In this document: positions 6,786 to 12,240 of the stretch, piece by piece
Layout of the letters: each line of letters opens with the position of its first letter
How positions within the stretch are numbered: the first letter of the stretch is position 1
DNA from: JBFWYO01 sp050186335
GTDB taxonomy: Bacteria > Pseudomonadota > Alphaproteobacteria > Bin65
DNA length: 12,240 bases
Assembly: GCA_050186335.1 (NCBI GenBank)
Contig: JBFWYO010000111.1
Location: forward strand, 1-12,240
Reading direction: 5' to 3'
The notes under the pieces: model-generated
Database searches by the model: none
What the model was told of the DNA's origin: nothing
What the model saw: the letters and a program-made list of their open reading frames with translations, nothing else
Made by a program: the position numbers and the translations under genes

Positions 6786-6800
6786 CTCGCCCCTTGCGAG
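6786..6800 (+). terminator. Short hairpin after the classical SDR gene
   Basis: CTCGC (6786-6790) and GCGAG (6796-6800) pair around loop CCCTT, 7 bases after the SDR stop. No T-run follows, so it may be a transcript-end stabiliser rather than a terminator. Confidence 0.25.
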
Positions 6801-6829
6801 CGGGGGAAAGCGGCTCTGCGCCTGGCTTT

Positions 6830-6847
6830 GTTACCGATGTTACGGAT
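6830..6847. repeat. Left cluster of 9-bp GTTACCGAT repeats (two copies)
   Basis: GTTACCGAT and GTTACGGAT stand head to tail. The 17-base string TTTGTTACCGATGTTAC (6827-6843) recurs exactly at 7034-7050 in the same direction, 207 bases on. Confidence 0.7.
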
Positions 6848-6848
6848 T

Positions 6849-6881
6849 TTCACCCCTAGCATTAGGGTACCTTAGGGTGAA
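6849..6881. repeat. Nested inverted repeat TTCACCC ... GGGTGAA
   Basis: TTCACCC (6849-6855) pairs with GGGTGAA (6875-6881). Inside, CCCTA (6854-6858) pairs with TAGGG (6863-6867) around GCAT. The right half is a tandem of two 10-mers, TTAGGGTACC and TTAGGGTGAA (6862-6881), so two alternative hairpins compete. Confidence 0.6.
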
Positions 6882-6884
6882 CTC

Positions 6885-6904
6885 CCGCCCCCTTCGGGCG
6901 GTTT
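6885..6904 (+). terminator. Candidate intrinsic terminator downstream of the classical SDR gene
   Basis: CCGCCC (6885-6890) and GGGCGG (6896-6901) form a 6-bp GC stem with loop CCTTC, followed by TTT on the plus strand. It lies about 107 bases after the SDR stop. The T-run is short, so activity is uncertain. Confidence 0.4.
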
Positions 6905-7027
6905 CCGACAAATCCGTCTATACGTTGAGAAAGAACAAAATCCGGACAACAAATCGGCATCGCAGTTTTTGCGCCCGCCGACTTGCGCGCACACATGCGC
7001 GACCTACAAACGGATTTCAAGATCAGC

Positions 7028-7054
7028 GTTACGTTTGTTACCGATGTTACCGAG
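7028..7054. repeat. Right cluster of 9-bp GTTAC repeats (three copies)
   Basis: GTTAC recurs at 7028, 7037 and 7046, exactly 9 bases apart: GTTACGTTT, GTTACCGAT, GTTACCGAG. The same unit occurs twice at 6830-6847. The even 9-base step resembles a protein-binding iteron array, but no binding protein is identified. Confidence 0.7.
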
Positions 7055-7151
7055 TGGGCAACACGTTGCGATCACCCATGCTTCGACTCGGCACAGATGC
7101 GCCGGTTCGGCATGAGGATTGCAGCTGTTCGGGAGCGACTCGTCGCGCGAA

Positions 7152-8111
7152 CTACACGCCCCGCGCCCTCATCCATTCCGCCATTTCCTTGATCCCGGCG
7201 CGTAAATCGTACTTCGGCGCGTAGCCGAGCACCCGCCTGGCAAGACTCAAATCCGTGGCGCCGACCATGTCGGGCAGCGAAACGGCTTTCGCCGAGGCCA
7301 CTTCGGTGCGTGTTTTTGCGGTCGGAAACACCGCGGCGAAGGCGGCTTTCGTGTCCGCGGGGCTGGATAACGTGCCCATGGTGATGTTGAACACGCGGCT
7401 GCCGAGGTCTTTGGCCTGGAGCGCCTGAACGGTGCCTTGCGCGGCATCCTTGGAATAAACCCATTCGACCGCGCCGGTCGGCAGCAAGGCTTCCTCGCCC
7501 TTGAGCGCGGCCGCGATCGCATCGCGCATCACGCCGCTTGGGCCCCCGCCGCCCTGCCCGCGCCACGGCCCGAACACCGCGCCGTAGCGCATTGCGGCGA
7601 ATTCGAGCCCGTACCAGCGTGCGTAACTGAGGCCCAGATTCTCGATCGCCTGCTTGGTCGAGGCGTAGAACGTGGTTGGTCGCGGCAGACCTTCCTCGCG
7701 CATGACATCGAAACTGCCGTCGCCCGGCGCCATGAAATGGCTGAGCACATTCGAGCTCGACACCACGACGCGCGAAATATCGTGAATCCGCGCGGCCTCC
7801 ATGACGTTCATGGTGCCGACGATGTTGAGCTGCACGGCCTGATACGGATCGCGCTGCGCGCCCAAGGTAAGATTCGGGTTCGCCGCCGTATGCACGATGG
7901 CGGTGATCTTGTGCTCGCGCAGAATTTGCGCCAGCAGCAGCGGCCGCAGAACATCGCCCGGCACCAAAGTCGCCCGCCCCAGATCGACGATATCGGCCAG
8001 CGCCGCCGGCTGCGGCGCATAATCCATCAACACCGGCCGCTCGCCCTGGGATTGCAGGATATGCGCGACCTGCGAGCCGACCAGGCCGGCGCCGACGATG
8101 AGGGTGGTCAT
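7152..8111 (-). CDS. NAD-dependent epimerase/dehydratase (extended SDR) family protein
   Basis: The 319-residue product is an extended SDR. It has the Rossmann motif G-A-G-L-V-G-S (7-13), Asp30 at the end of beta-2 (NAD preference), V-H-T-A-A (73-77), V-S-S-S (117-120), and the catalytic Tyr149-x-x-x-Lys153 (F-Y-A-S-T-K). A-M-R-Y-G-A-V-F-G-P-W (173-183) is the usual family strand. Members epimerise nucleotide sugars, but many in catabolic clusters reduce or oxidise small ketones or hydroxyacids. No sugar genes are nearby, so a catabolic dehydrogenase role is more likely here. The ATG is 9 bases after the stop of the upstream ligase gene, and its SD (AGGGG) touches that stop codon, so translation is probably coupled. 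It is the last gene of the tetR-ligase-epimerase unit. Confidence 0.88.
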   Translation of the reverse strand: MTTLIVGAGLVGSQVAHILQSQGERPVLMDYAPQPAALADIVDLGRATLVPGDVLRPLLLAQILREHKITAIVHTAANPNLTLGAQRDPYQAVQLNIVGTMNVMEAARIHDISRVVVSSSNVLSHFMAPGDGSFDVMREEGLPRPTTFYASTKQAIENLGLSYARWYGLEFAAMRYGAVFGPWRGQGGGGPSGVMRDAIAAALKGEEALLPTGAVEWVYSKDAAQGTVQALQAKDLGSRVFNITMGTLSSPADTKAAFAAVFPTAKTRTEVASAKAVSLPDMVGATDLSLARRVLGYAPKYDLRAGIKEMAEWMRARGV

Positions 8112-8120
8112 CGCGAGCCC

Positions 8121-9698
8121 CTAGATCTTGCCGACGATCTGGAAATTCTCCGCGTTCGCCGTGCGCGCCGCCAGCGCCTGATCGCGCAGCACCCGGCGCA
8201 GCACCTTGTTGGTGACGTTGCGCGGCAGCGGCACATCCACGAAGAAATAGGCTTTCGGGCGCTTATACGCCGCCAGGGTGGACGATTTGCAGTGCGCGTC
8301 GAGTGCGGCGCCGTTGAGCGCGGGATCCTTCCTGACCACGACGGCCACGACGATCTGGCCCCAGCGCGTGTCGGTGACGCCGACCACCGACAATTCCTTG
8401 ATGCCGGGGTGATTCGCCAGCGCGGCTTCGACTTCTTCCGGATGGATGCTCTCGCCGCCCGAGCGGATCATGTCGTCGACGCGACCGCGCAAGGTCAAAT
8501 CGCCGTTGTCGTGCAGCTCGGCCACGTCGCCGCTGTAATACCATTTGCCGCGCAACTTCTCCGCGGTGGCGTCCGGGCGATTCAGATAGCCGGTGAAAAT
8601 CGTATCGGCCGTCGCGTCGACGATCACTTCGCCCTCCTCGCCCGGCTTGACGCGATCGTCGGGCCCGCCGCCGATCTTGATCACGCGCGTGTTGGAATAA
8701 AATCCCGGACGCAGCTGATTGGGCGTCGGAACCGGCTCCGGGTGATACAGCGAGCACATGGTTTCGGTGGTGCCATAGATGTGCCGGATGGTCGCCTTCC
8801 ATTCGGCGGCCATCTTGTTGACCAGCGCGGGTTCGATGGGTGCGGCGCCGTACAGAACGTGCTGCAAGGATTGTACCTTGGCCGGCGAATAGTTCGGCGC
8901 CAGCGTCATGGCGTGATAATGCGTCGGCACAGCAAACGTAAAAGTGATCTTGTGCTTTTCGATCGCATCGAGGCACGCGGCGGGCTCGAACATGGTCATC
9001 ACATAGAACGTGCCGTTGAAGCCGAGGGTGACCAGGAACACGCCGTAGAAGCCGACGCAGTGGCTGAGCGGCATGAAGCCGAGCGCGCGATTATGCGTGC
9101 CGAAGCGGATGCCGGCCTGCGTCGCCAGCCAGATAATGCGATGCTCGCTGGCGCGGTGCGGAATGATGCCGCCTTTCGGCAGGCCGGTGGTGCCGGAGGT
9201 GTAGAAAATGAACGCCGGCGCATCCGGATGCGGCTTGGGCGGCGGCGGCAGGATTTTCGCGTCGCCCCGGCAGGCGGCGAAATCCTCGAACGTGCCCACG
9301 GCGCCGCCGGCGCAAAGTTTCGGCGCGTTCGCCGGCAAAGCGGCGGCCAAGGCGGCGGCGAGTTCGGGCTGTTTGTGGATGATCGCGCCCTTGAGTTCAC
9401 CCTGCTCGGTCAGCTTGACCAGATCGGGCGTGGCCAGGCGCAGATTGAGCAGCGCCGGCACGGCGCCGATGCGCGAGAGCGCAAGCAGCGCCACGCTATG
9501 CTCGATGCCGTTGCCGAGGATCGTCGCCACGAACATGCCCGGGCGCACGCCGCGCTGCCACAGGCCGGCGGCGATCGCGTCGATCTCCTCGATCAGTTGC
9601 GCGTACGTGAACTGAAGTGGGCTGCGGTCGTCGACCAGCGCCAGATGATCCGGCGAACGCTGCGCCGACATATAAACCAGGTCGTAAGCGGTCTGCAT
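8121..9698 (-). CDS. Acyl-CoA ligase (AMP-dependent synthetase, ANL family), first copy
   Basis: The product has 525 residues, full length for an ANL-family ligase that activates a carboxylic acid with ATP to acyl-AMP and then to acyl-CoA. Motifs in order are the P-loop Y-T-S-G-T-T-G-L-P-K-G (166-176), Y-G-T-T-E (308-312), Y-S-G-D (388-391, ribose-binding Asp391), hinge L-R-G-R-V-D-D (403-409), G-G-E-S-I-H-P-E-E-V-E (414-424) and the C-terminal catalytic Lys498 in V-T-N-K-V-L-R-R. The usual G before that Lys is replaced by N. The ATG follows GGGAGGG. Upstream is tetR on the same strand (79-base gap) and downstream is the epimerase gene. Likely substrates are a medium/long fatty, cyclohexane or aromatic acid; none can be fixed from sequence. 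It is cytosolic, with no signal peptide. Confidence 0.92.
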   Translation of the reverse strand: MQTAYDLVYMSAQRSPDHLALVDDRSPLQFTYAQLIEEIDAIAAGLWQRGVRPGMFVATILGNGIEHSVALLALSRIGAVPALLNLRLATPDLVKLTEQGELKGAIIHKQPELAAALAAALPANAPKLCAGGAVGTFEDFAACRGDAKILPPPPKPHPDAPAFIFYTSGTTGLPKGGIIPHRASEHRIIWLATQAGIRFGTHNRALGFMPLSHCVGFYGVFLVTLGFNGTFYVMTMFEPAACLDAIEKHKITFTFAVPTHYHAMTLAPNYSPAKVQSLQHVLYGAAPIEPALVNKMAAEWKATIRHIYGTTETMCSLYHPEPVPTPNQLRPGFYSNTRVIKIGGGPDDRVKPGEEGEVIVDATADTIFTGYLNRPDATAEKLRGKWYYSGDVAELHDNGDLTLRGRVDDMIRSGGESIHPEEVEAALANHPGIKELSVVGVTDTRWGQIVVAVVVRKDPALNGAALDAHCKSSTLAAYKRPKAYFFVDVPLPRNVTNKVLRRVLRDQALAARTANAENFQIVGKI

Positions 9699-9777
9699 CG
9701 TGTTGCCCTCCCCAGGCGTGCGTATTCTCGGAATCGCGCGCGGGAAGGCAAGGACCGAATTCGATACGGGCTATCCG

Positions 9778-10398
9778 CTAAGTGCGCGGCAGAACGCCCT
9801 TGAGGAACAATTCCGCGAAATACGCGCCGGTATCGTCGAGTTCCTTGGCCGACTTGCCGGCCAGCGACAGCACGGCGCCGTTGCAGAACGACACCGCCGC
9901 CACGGCAGCGCGCTTGCAGTTCAATTCGTGCGGCAGTTCGCCCCGTTCGATGCCCCGGCGGAACACGCGTTCCCATAAAATATAGTAGGCACGCGCCAGC
10001 GCGTTCATCTCCGGCAGGATATTGGCCGGCAGGTTGCGGCGCTGGAAGGCGAAGTTAGTGGTGTAGTGGCGGGCTTCCGAGGCCAGATGATGCTGGATGC
10101 CGGCGCGGATCATTTCGGGCGCGGAGACGTCGGTTGCCAGCACGTGTTCGAGATAGGCGTTGAAGCTGCCGGCGCCCCGCCGGCAGATCTCCTCGAGCGC
10201 GGCTTCCTTGGACGAAAAATAATAATACAGGCTGCCCGCGCGCATGCCGAGCTTGTCTGCGATGTCTTGAATCGTGGCCGTGAAGTAGCCTTTTTCGGCG
10301 AACACCGCGGCGGCGGCGTCCATGATTTCTTTTCTGCGGCGGGCCTGCTTGTCGTTCTTGTACGGCGACAACAGGGGCAACATGGGATTCGTCTGCAT
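9778..10398 (-). CDS. TetR/AcrR-family transcriptional regulator
   Basis: From ATG 10398 the protein has 206 residues, typical for TetR. The N-terminal DNA-binding domain runs A-R-R-R-K-E-I-M-D-A-A-A-x-V-F-A-E-K-G-Y-F-T-A-T-I-Q-D-I-A-D-K-L-G-M-R-A-G-S-L-Y-Y-Y-F-S-S-K-E (19-65), the diagnostic TetR helix-turn-helix. The C-terminal part (about 90-206) is the ligand and dimer domain. The frame is open upstream to 10587, but that extension would overlap the ligase-2 gene and is not TetR-like. There is no clear SD before ATG 10398; a -10-like TATAGT only 6 bases upstream suggests a leaderless message. An ATG at 10383 is the alternative. It lies between two acyl-CoA ligase genes, so the ligand is probably the acid or its CoA ester, an inference from context. 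Confidence 0.9.
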   Translation of the reverse strand: MQTNPMLPLLSPYKNDKQARRRKEIMDAAAAVFAEKGYFTATIQDIADKLGMRAGSLYYYFSSKEAALEEICRRGAGSFNAYLEHVLATDVSAPEMIRAGIQHHLASEARHYTTNFAFQRRNLPANILPEMNALARAYYILWERVFRRGIERGELPHELNCKRAAVAAVSFCNGAVLSLAGKSAKELDDTGAYFAELFLKGVLPRT

Positions 10399-10404
10399 GA
10401 ACGC

Positions 10405-10434
10405 ACTATAACAAGCCGCACCGACCGGGCACAA
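10405..10434 (-). promoter_or_regulatory. Candidate promoter of tetR, possibly leaderless
   Basis: On the minus strand TTGTGC (10434-10429) and TATAGT (10410-10405) are 18 bases apart. The -10 ends 6 bases before ATG 10398, so transcription would begin at or next to the start codon. Confidence 0.4.
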
Positions 10435-10456
10435 CGGTTGCAAACAGCCGTTGCGC
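10429..10456. promoter_or_regulatory. Candidate TetR operator (imperfect palindrome)
   Basis: GCACAACGG (10429-10437) and CCGTTGCGC (10448-10456) are inverted with one mismatch around a 10-base centre. The left arm covers the predicted -35 of tetR and the whole lies in the 139-base divergent gap. TetR proteins usually bind such palindromes near their own promoter; binding here is inferred. Confidence 0.4.
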
Positions 10457-10465
10457 GAAACCGCG

Positions 10466-10494
10466 TTGCTTTCCGGCGGCGCGCTGCCCATGAT
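10466..10494 (+). promoter_or_regulatory. Weak candidate promoter of the second acyl-CoA ligase gene
   Basis: TTGCTT (10466-10471) and CATGAT (10489-10494) are 17 bases apart, 43 bases before ATG 10538. The match to consensus is partial. It sits just to the right of the candidate operator. Confidence 0.25.
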
Positions 10495-10537
10495 CCGGGC
10501 GGTTTGCCGATAAAAACAGCTTTGGAGGAAGACTCTT

Positions 10538-12088
10538 ATGTTGACCGGCGACATATTGCGCCGCTCGGCCAATCGGTTTCCGAGCAAGCCGGCGATCCTG
10601 TGGGGCGACGAGGTGCTGCCCTACCGCGCGTTCAACGAGCAGGCCAACCGCCTGGCCCATGCGCTGATCGGCCTGCGCCTGCCAAAGCAGAGCAAGATCG
10701 CCATCATGTCGCGCAACCGCACCGAGTACGCGATCGCGTTCTTCGGCTGCGCCAAATCCGGCCATGTGCTGGTGAATATCTCGGTGCTCTACGCGCCGGC
10801 GGAACTCGAATACGTGCTGCACAAGGCGGACGTCGACGTGCTGCTGTTCGAGGATATTTTCGCCGAAAAGGTCGCCGCGGTGCGCGCCAAGCTGCCGCGC
10901 ATCAAGACCTATGTCGCGATCGGCGCGAGCGTGCCGGCGCAGACGCAAGGCGCCGTGCTGTTCTACGATTTCATCAAGAGCCAGCCCGCAGCCGAGCCGG
11001 ACATCTCGATGCGCGAAGACGATTCGTTCTGCATGACCTACACCGGCGGCACCACGGGCCGGCCCAAGGGCGTGCTGATGAGCCATCGCGCGCGCGCGGT
11101 GACCGCGCATACGGTGATGGTCGAGGAGCATATCGACGAGCGCGACGTGGTCGGGGTGGTCACGCCGATGTTCCATGTCGCTGCGCTTAACATCATGTTC
11201 CAGCCGGCGATCCTCGCAGGCGCCACGGCGACGCTGCTGTCGCAATGGAGCGCCGCGAATTTTTCCGCGATGGTGCGCAAGACCAAGATGACCGCCAACT
11301 TCATGGTGCCGACGCAGGCGATCATGGTGGTGCAGGACCCCGCGTTCGACGCGGCCAACTACGCCACTTGGCGCAAGGTCAGCTTCGCCGGCGCGCCAAT
11401 GCCCGACTGGGTGCAGCTGGAACTGATGAAGCGGTTTCCCGAGCTGCGGCTGACGCAGATCTACGGCCAATCGGAAATGGGCGTGATCGCCGTGCTGCAG
11501 CACTGGCATTTGCCGGGCAAACTGGGCTCGGTCGGCCGGGAATCGTACAATGTCGATACGCGCGTGGTGAAGCCGGACGGCTCGCCAGTGAAGCCCGGCG
11601 AGATCGGCGAGGTCGTCTCGCGCGGCGAAAACCTCATGACGGAGTATTACGGCGAGCCGGAACAGACGAAAGCGTTCTTCAAGCTGAGCGACGGCTGGGG
11701 CTGGTCGGGCGATTTGGCGGTCATCGACGCCGACGGGTTCATCACGCTGGTCGACCGCTCCAAGGACATGCTGATTTCGGGCGGCGTGAACATTTACCCG
11801 AGCGAGATCGAACGCGTGATCTTCGAGCTGCCGCAAGTGGCCGAATGCGCGGTATTCGGCATTCCCGACGACCATTGGGGCGAAGCGCCGGCGGCCTATG
11901 TGTCGCTGAAGGCCGGCATGCGCCTGAGCGAACAGGAATTGACCGACCATTGCATCGCCAAGCTGCAGCGCATCATGCGCCCGAAGCTGATCAAGTTCGT
12001 CACCGAATTTCCCAAGACGCCGATCGGCAAGATTCAGAAAACCGTCCTGAAGGAGCCGTACTGGGAAGCGCGGCGGAAGAAGATTTGA
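10538..12088 (+). CDS. Acyl-CoA ligase (AMP-dependent synthetase, ANL family), second copy
   Basis: The product has 516 residues and a complete ANL motif set: P-loop Y-T-G-G-T-T-G-R-P-K-G (168-178), Y-G-Q-S-E-M-G (309-315), G-W-S-G-D (388-392, Asp392), hinge D-R-S-K-D-M (406-411), G-G-V-N-I-Y-P-S-E-I-E (415-425) and catalytic Lys498 in K-T-P-I-G-K-I-Q-K. It makes acyl-CoA from an acid, ATP and CoA. The ATG follows GGAGGAAG at ideal distance. It is divergent from tetR, and the shared gap holds a palindrome, so it is probably under TetR control. It is clearly distinct from the first ligase (different motif wording throughout), so the two are not a recent duplication and may act on different acids. 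It is cytosolic. The substrate is not predictable from the sequence. Confidence 0.92.
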   Translation: MLTGDILRRSANRFPSKPAILWGDEVLPYRAFNEQANRLAHALIGLRLPKQSKIAIMSRNRTEYAIAFFGCAKSGHVLVNISVLYAPAELEYVLHKADVDVLLFEDIFAEKVAAVRAKLPRIKTYVAIGASVPAQTQGAVLFYDFIKSQPAAEPDISMREDDSFCMTYTGGTTGRPKGVLMSHRARAVTAHTVMVEEHIDERDVVGVVTPMFHVAALNIMFQPAILAGATATLLSQWSAANFSAMVRKTKMTANFMVPTQAIMVVQDPAFDAANYATWRKVSFAGAPMPDWVQLELMKRFPELRLTQIYGQSEMGVIAVLQHWHLPGKLGSVGRESYNVDTRVVKPDGSPVKPGEIGEVVSRGENLMTEYYGEPEQTKAFFKLSDGWGWSGDLAVIDADGFITLVDRSKDMLISGGVNIYPSEIERVIFELPQVAECAVFGIPDDHWGEAPAAYVSLKAGMRLSEQELTDHCIAKLQRIMRPKLIKFVTEFPKTPIGKIQKTVLKEPYWEARRKKI

Positions 12089-12130
12089 TGGGCTGCGCGA
12101 TCTCGCTGTCACAGCTTCGCCCGGCTTCCC

Positions 12131-12148
12131 TCCCCCCTTGCGGGGGGA
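12131..12148. terminator. GC-rich hairpin after the second ligase gene
   Basis: TCCCCCC (12131-12137) and GGGGGGA (12142-12148) pair perfectly around TTGC, 43 bases after the stop. An A/T-rich stretch without a real T-run follows. It may end transcription from the left, and from the right if a gene converges there. Confidence 0.45.
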
Positions 12149-12191
12149 ATTATATACTTGAAAAGTAAATGACCGACGCACCCCTAAACAC

Positions 12192-12239
12192 TTAGCCGGC
12201 GCGTTTCGTTTTAGAGGCTCGTCGCGGCTCAGGCGGCAT
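12192..12239 (-). CDS. Possible C-terminal end of a minus-strand gene running off the right edge
   Basis: Reading leftward from the edge, a frame is open for 15 codons and ends in TAA at 12194-12192. It spells M-P-P-E-P-R-R-A-S-K-T-K-R-A-G. A basic Pro/Lys/Arg tail like this is common at protein C-termini, and a converging gene would fit the hairpin at 12131-12148. With so few codons this could be chance. Confidence 0.25.
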   Translation of the reverse strand: MPPEPRRASKTKRAG

Positions 12240-12240
12240 T

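Larger units (their letters stand above)
6779..7151. other. 373-base intergenic stretch with hairpins and short repeats
   Basis: No convincing gene lies here; a 69-codon frame from 6983 has no SD or family likeness and runs into the minus-strand epimerase gene. The stretch is richer in A and T than its surroundings. It holds a hairpin just after the SDR stop, a TTCACCC/GGGTGAA nested inverted repeat, a terminator-like hairpin, and two clusters of a 9-bp GTTACCGAT-type repeat, listed separately. It lies between convergent genes, so it need not hold promoters for either neighbour. Confidence 0.6.

Noticed and set aside
6830..7054. CRISPR array or plasmid replication origin
   Set aside because: The units are 9 bases with no spacers of regular length, and there is no cas or rep gene in the window.
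6983..7192. A 69-codon plus-strand open frame in the intergenic stretch
   Set aside because: No SD, no recognisable domain, and it overlaps the end of the epimerase gene on the other strand.
7437..9803. A 788-codon plus-strand open frame antisense to the epimerase and first ligase genes
   Set aside because: The minus-strand proteins carry complete family motifs; this frame gives an Arg/His/Gln-rich low-complexity product typical of an antisense shadow in GC-rich DNA.
10406..12181. A 591-codon minus-strand open frame over the second ligase gene
   Set aside because: It is the antisense shadow of a motif-complete ligase and is very rich in His, Arg and Ala.

Overview
The window is high-GC, densely coded bacterial DNA with short intergenic gaps and good Shine-Dalgarno (SD) sites. 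The gene families (catabolic dehydrogenases, acyl-CoA ligases, a TetR regulator) and an intergenic palindrome of the TTGTCACCCCGG...CCGGGGTGACAA type suggest an alphaproteobacterium, perhaps of the Bradyrhizobium/Rhodopseudomonas kind. That placement is inference from style, not from a marker gene. I see no tRNA, rRNA, CRISPR array, transposase or phage gene.

Layout. (1) Positions 1-3112, plus strand: a tight operon of a ferritin-like protein (C-terminal fragment only), a 4,5-dihydroxyphthalate-decarboxylase-like protein of periplasmic-binding-protein fold without a signal peptide, a gentisate 1,2-dioxygenase-like bicupin, and an alpha/beta hydrolase whose ideal start codon reads ATA. (2) Positions 3153-5837, minus strand: a short-chain dehydrogenase/reductase (SDR) lacking the usual catalytic Tyr, a nested palindromic repeat, a 2-hydroxychromene-2-carboxylate-isomerase-like protein and an iron-type alcohol dehydrogenase. 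(3) Positions 6023-6778, plus strand: a classical SDR, divergent from block 2. (4) Positions 6779-7151: a non-coding stretch with hairpins and 9-bp iterated GTTACCGAT repeats. (5) Positions 7152-10398, minus strand: TetR regulator, acyl-CoA ligase, NAD-dependent epimerase/dehydratase. (6) Positions 10538-12088, plus strand: a second acyl-CoA ligase, divergent from tetR, then a GC-rich hairpin. A few codons that may end a further minus-strand gene lie at the right edge.

Together the genes look like a catabolic island for an aromatic or alicyclic carboxylic acid. The families present cover CoA activation (two ligases), alcohol/ketone oxidoreduction (two SDRs, the Fe-ADH, the epimerase-like protein), decarboxylation, extradiol-type ring cleavage of a gentisate-like ring, glutathione-dependent isomerisation and C-C or ester hydrolysis. 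TetR probably controls the right half. The substrate cannot be read from the sequence. The first operon, pairing a ferritin-like protein with a cytosolic binding-protein-fold decarboxylase and a ring-cleaving cupin, is the best candidate for an undescribed pathway.
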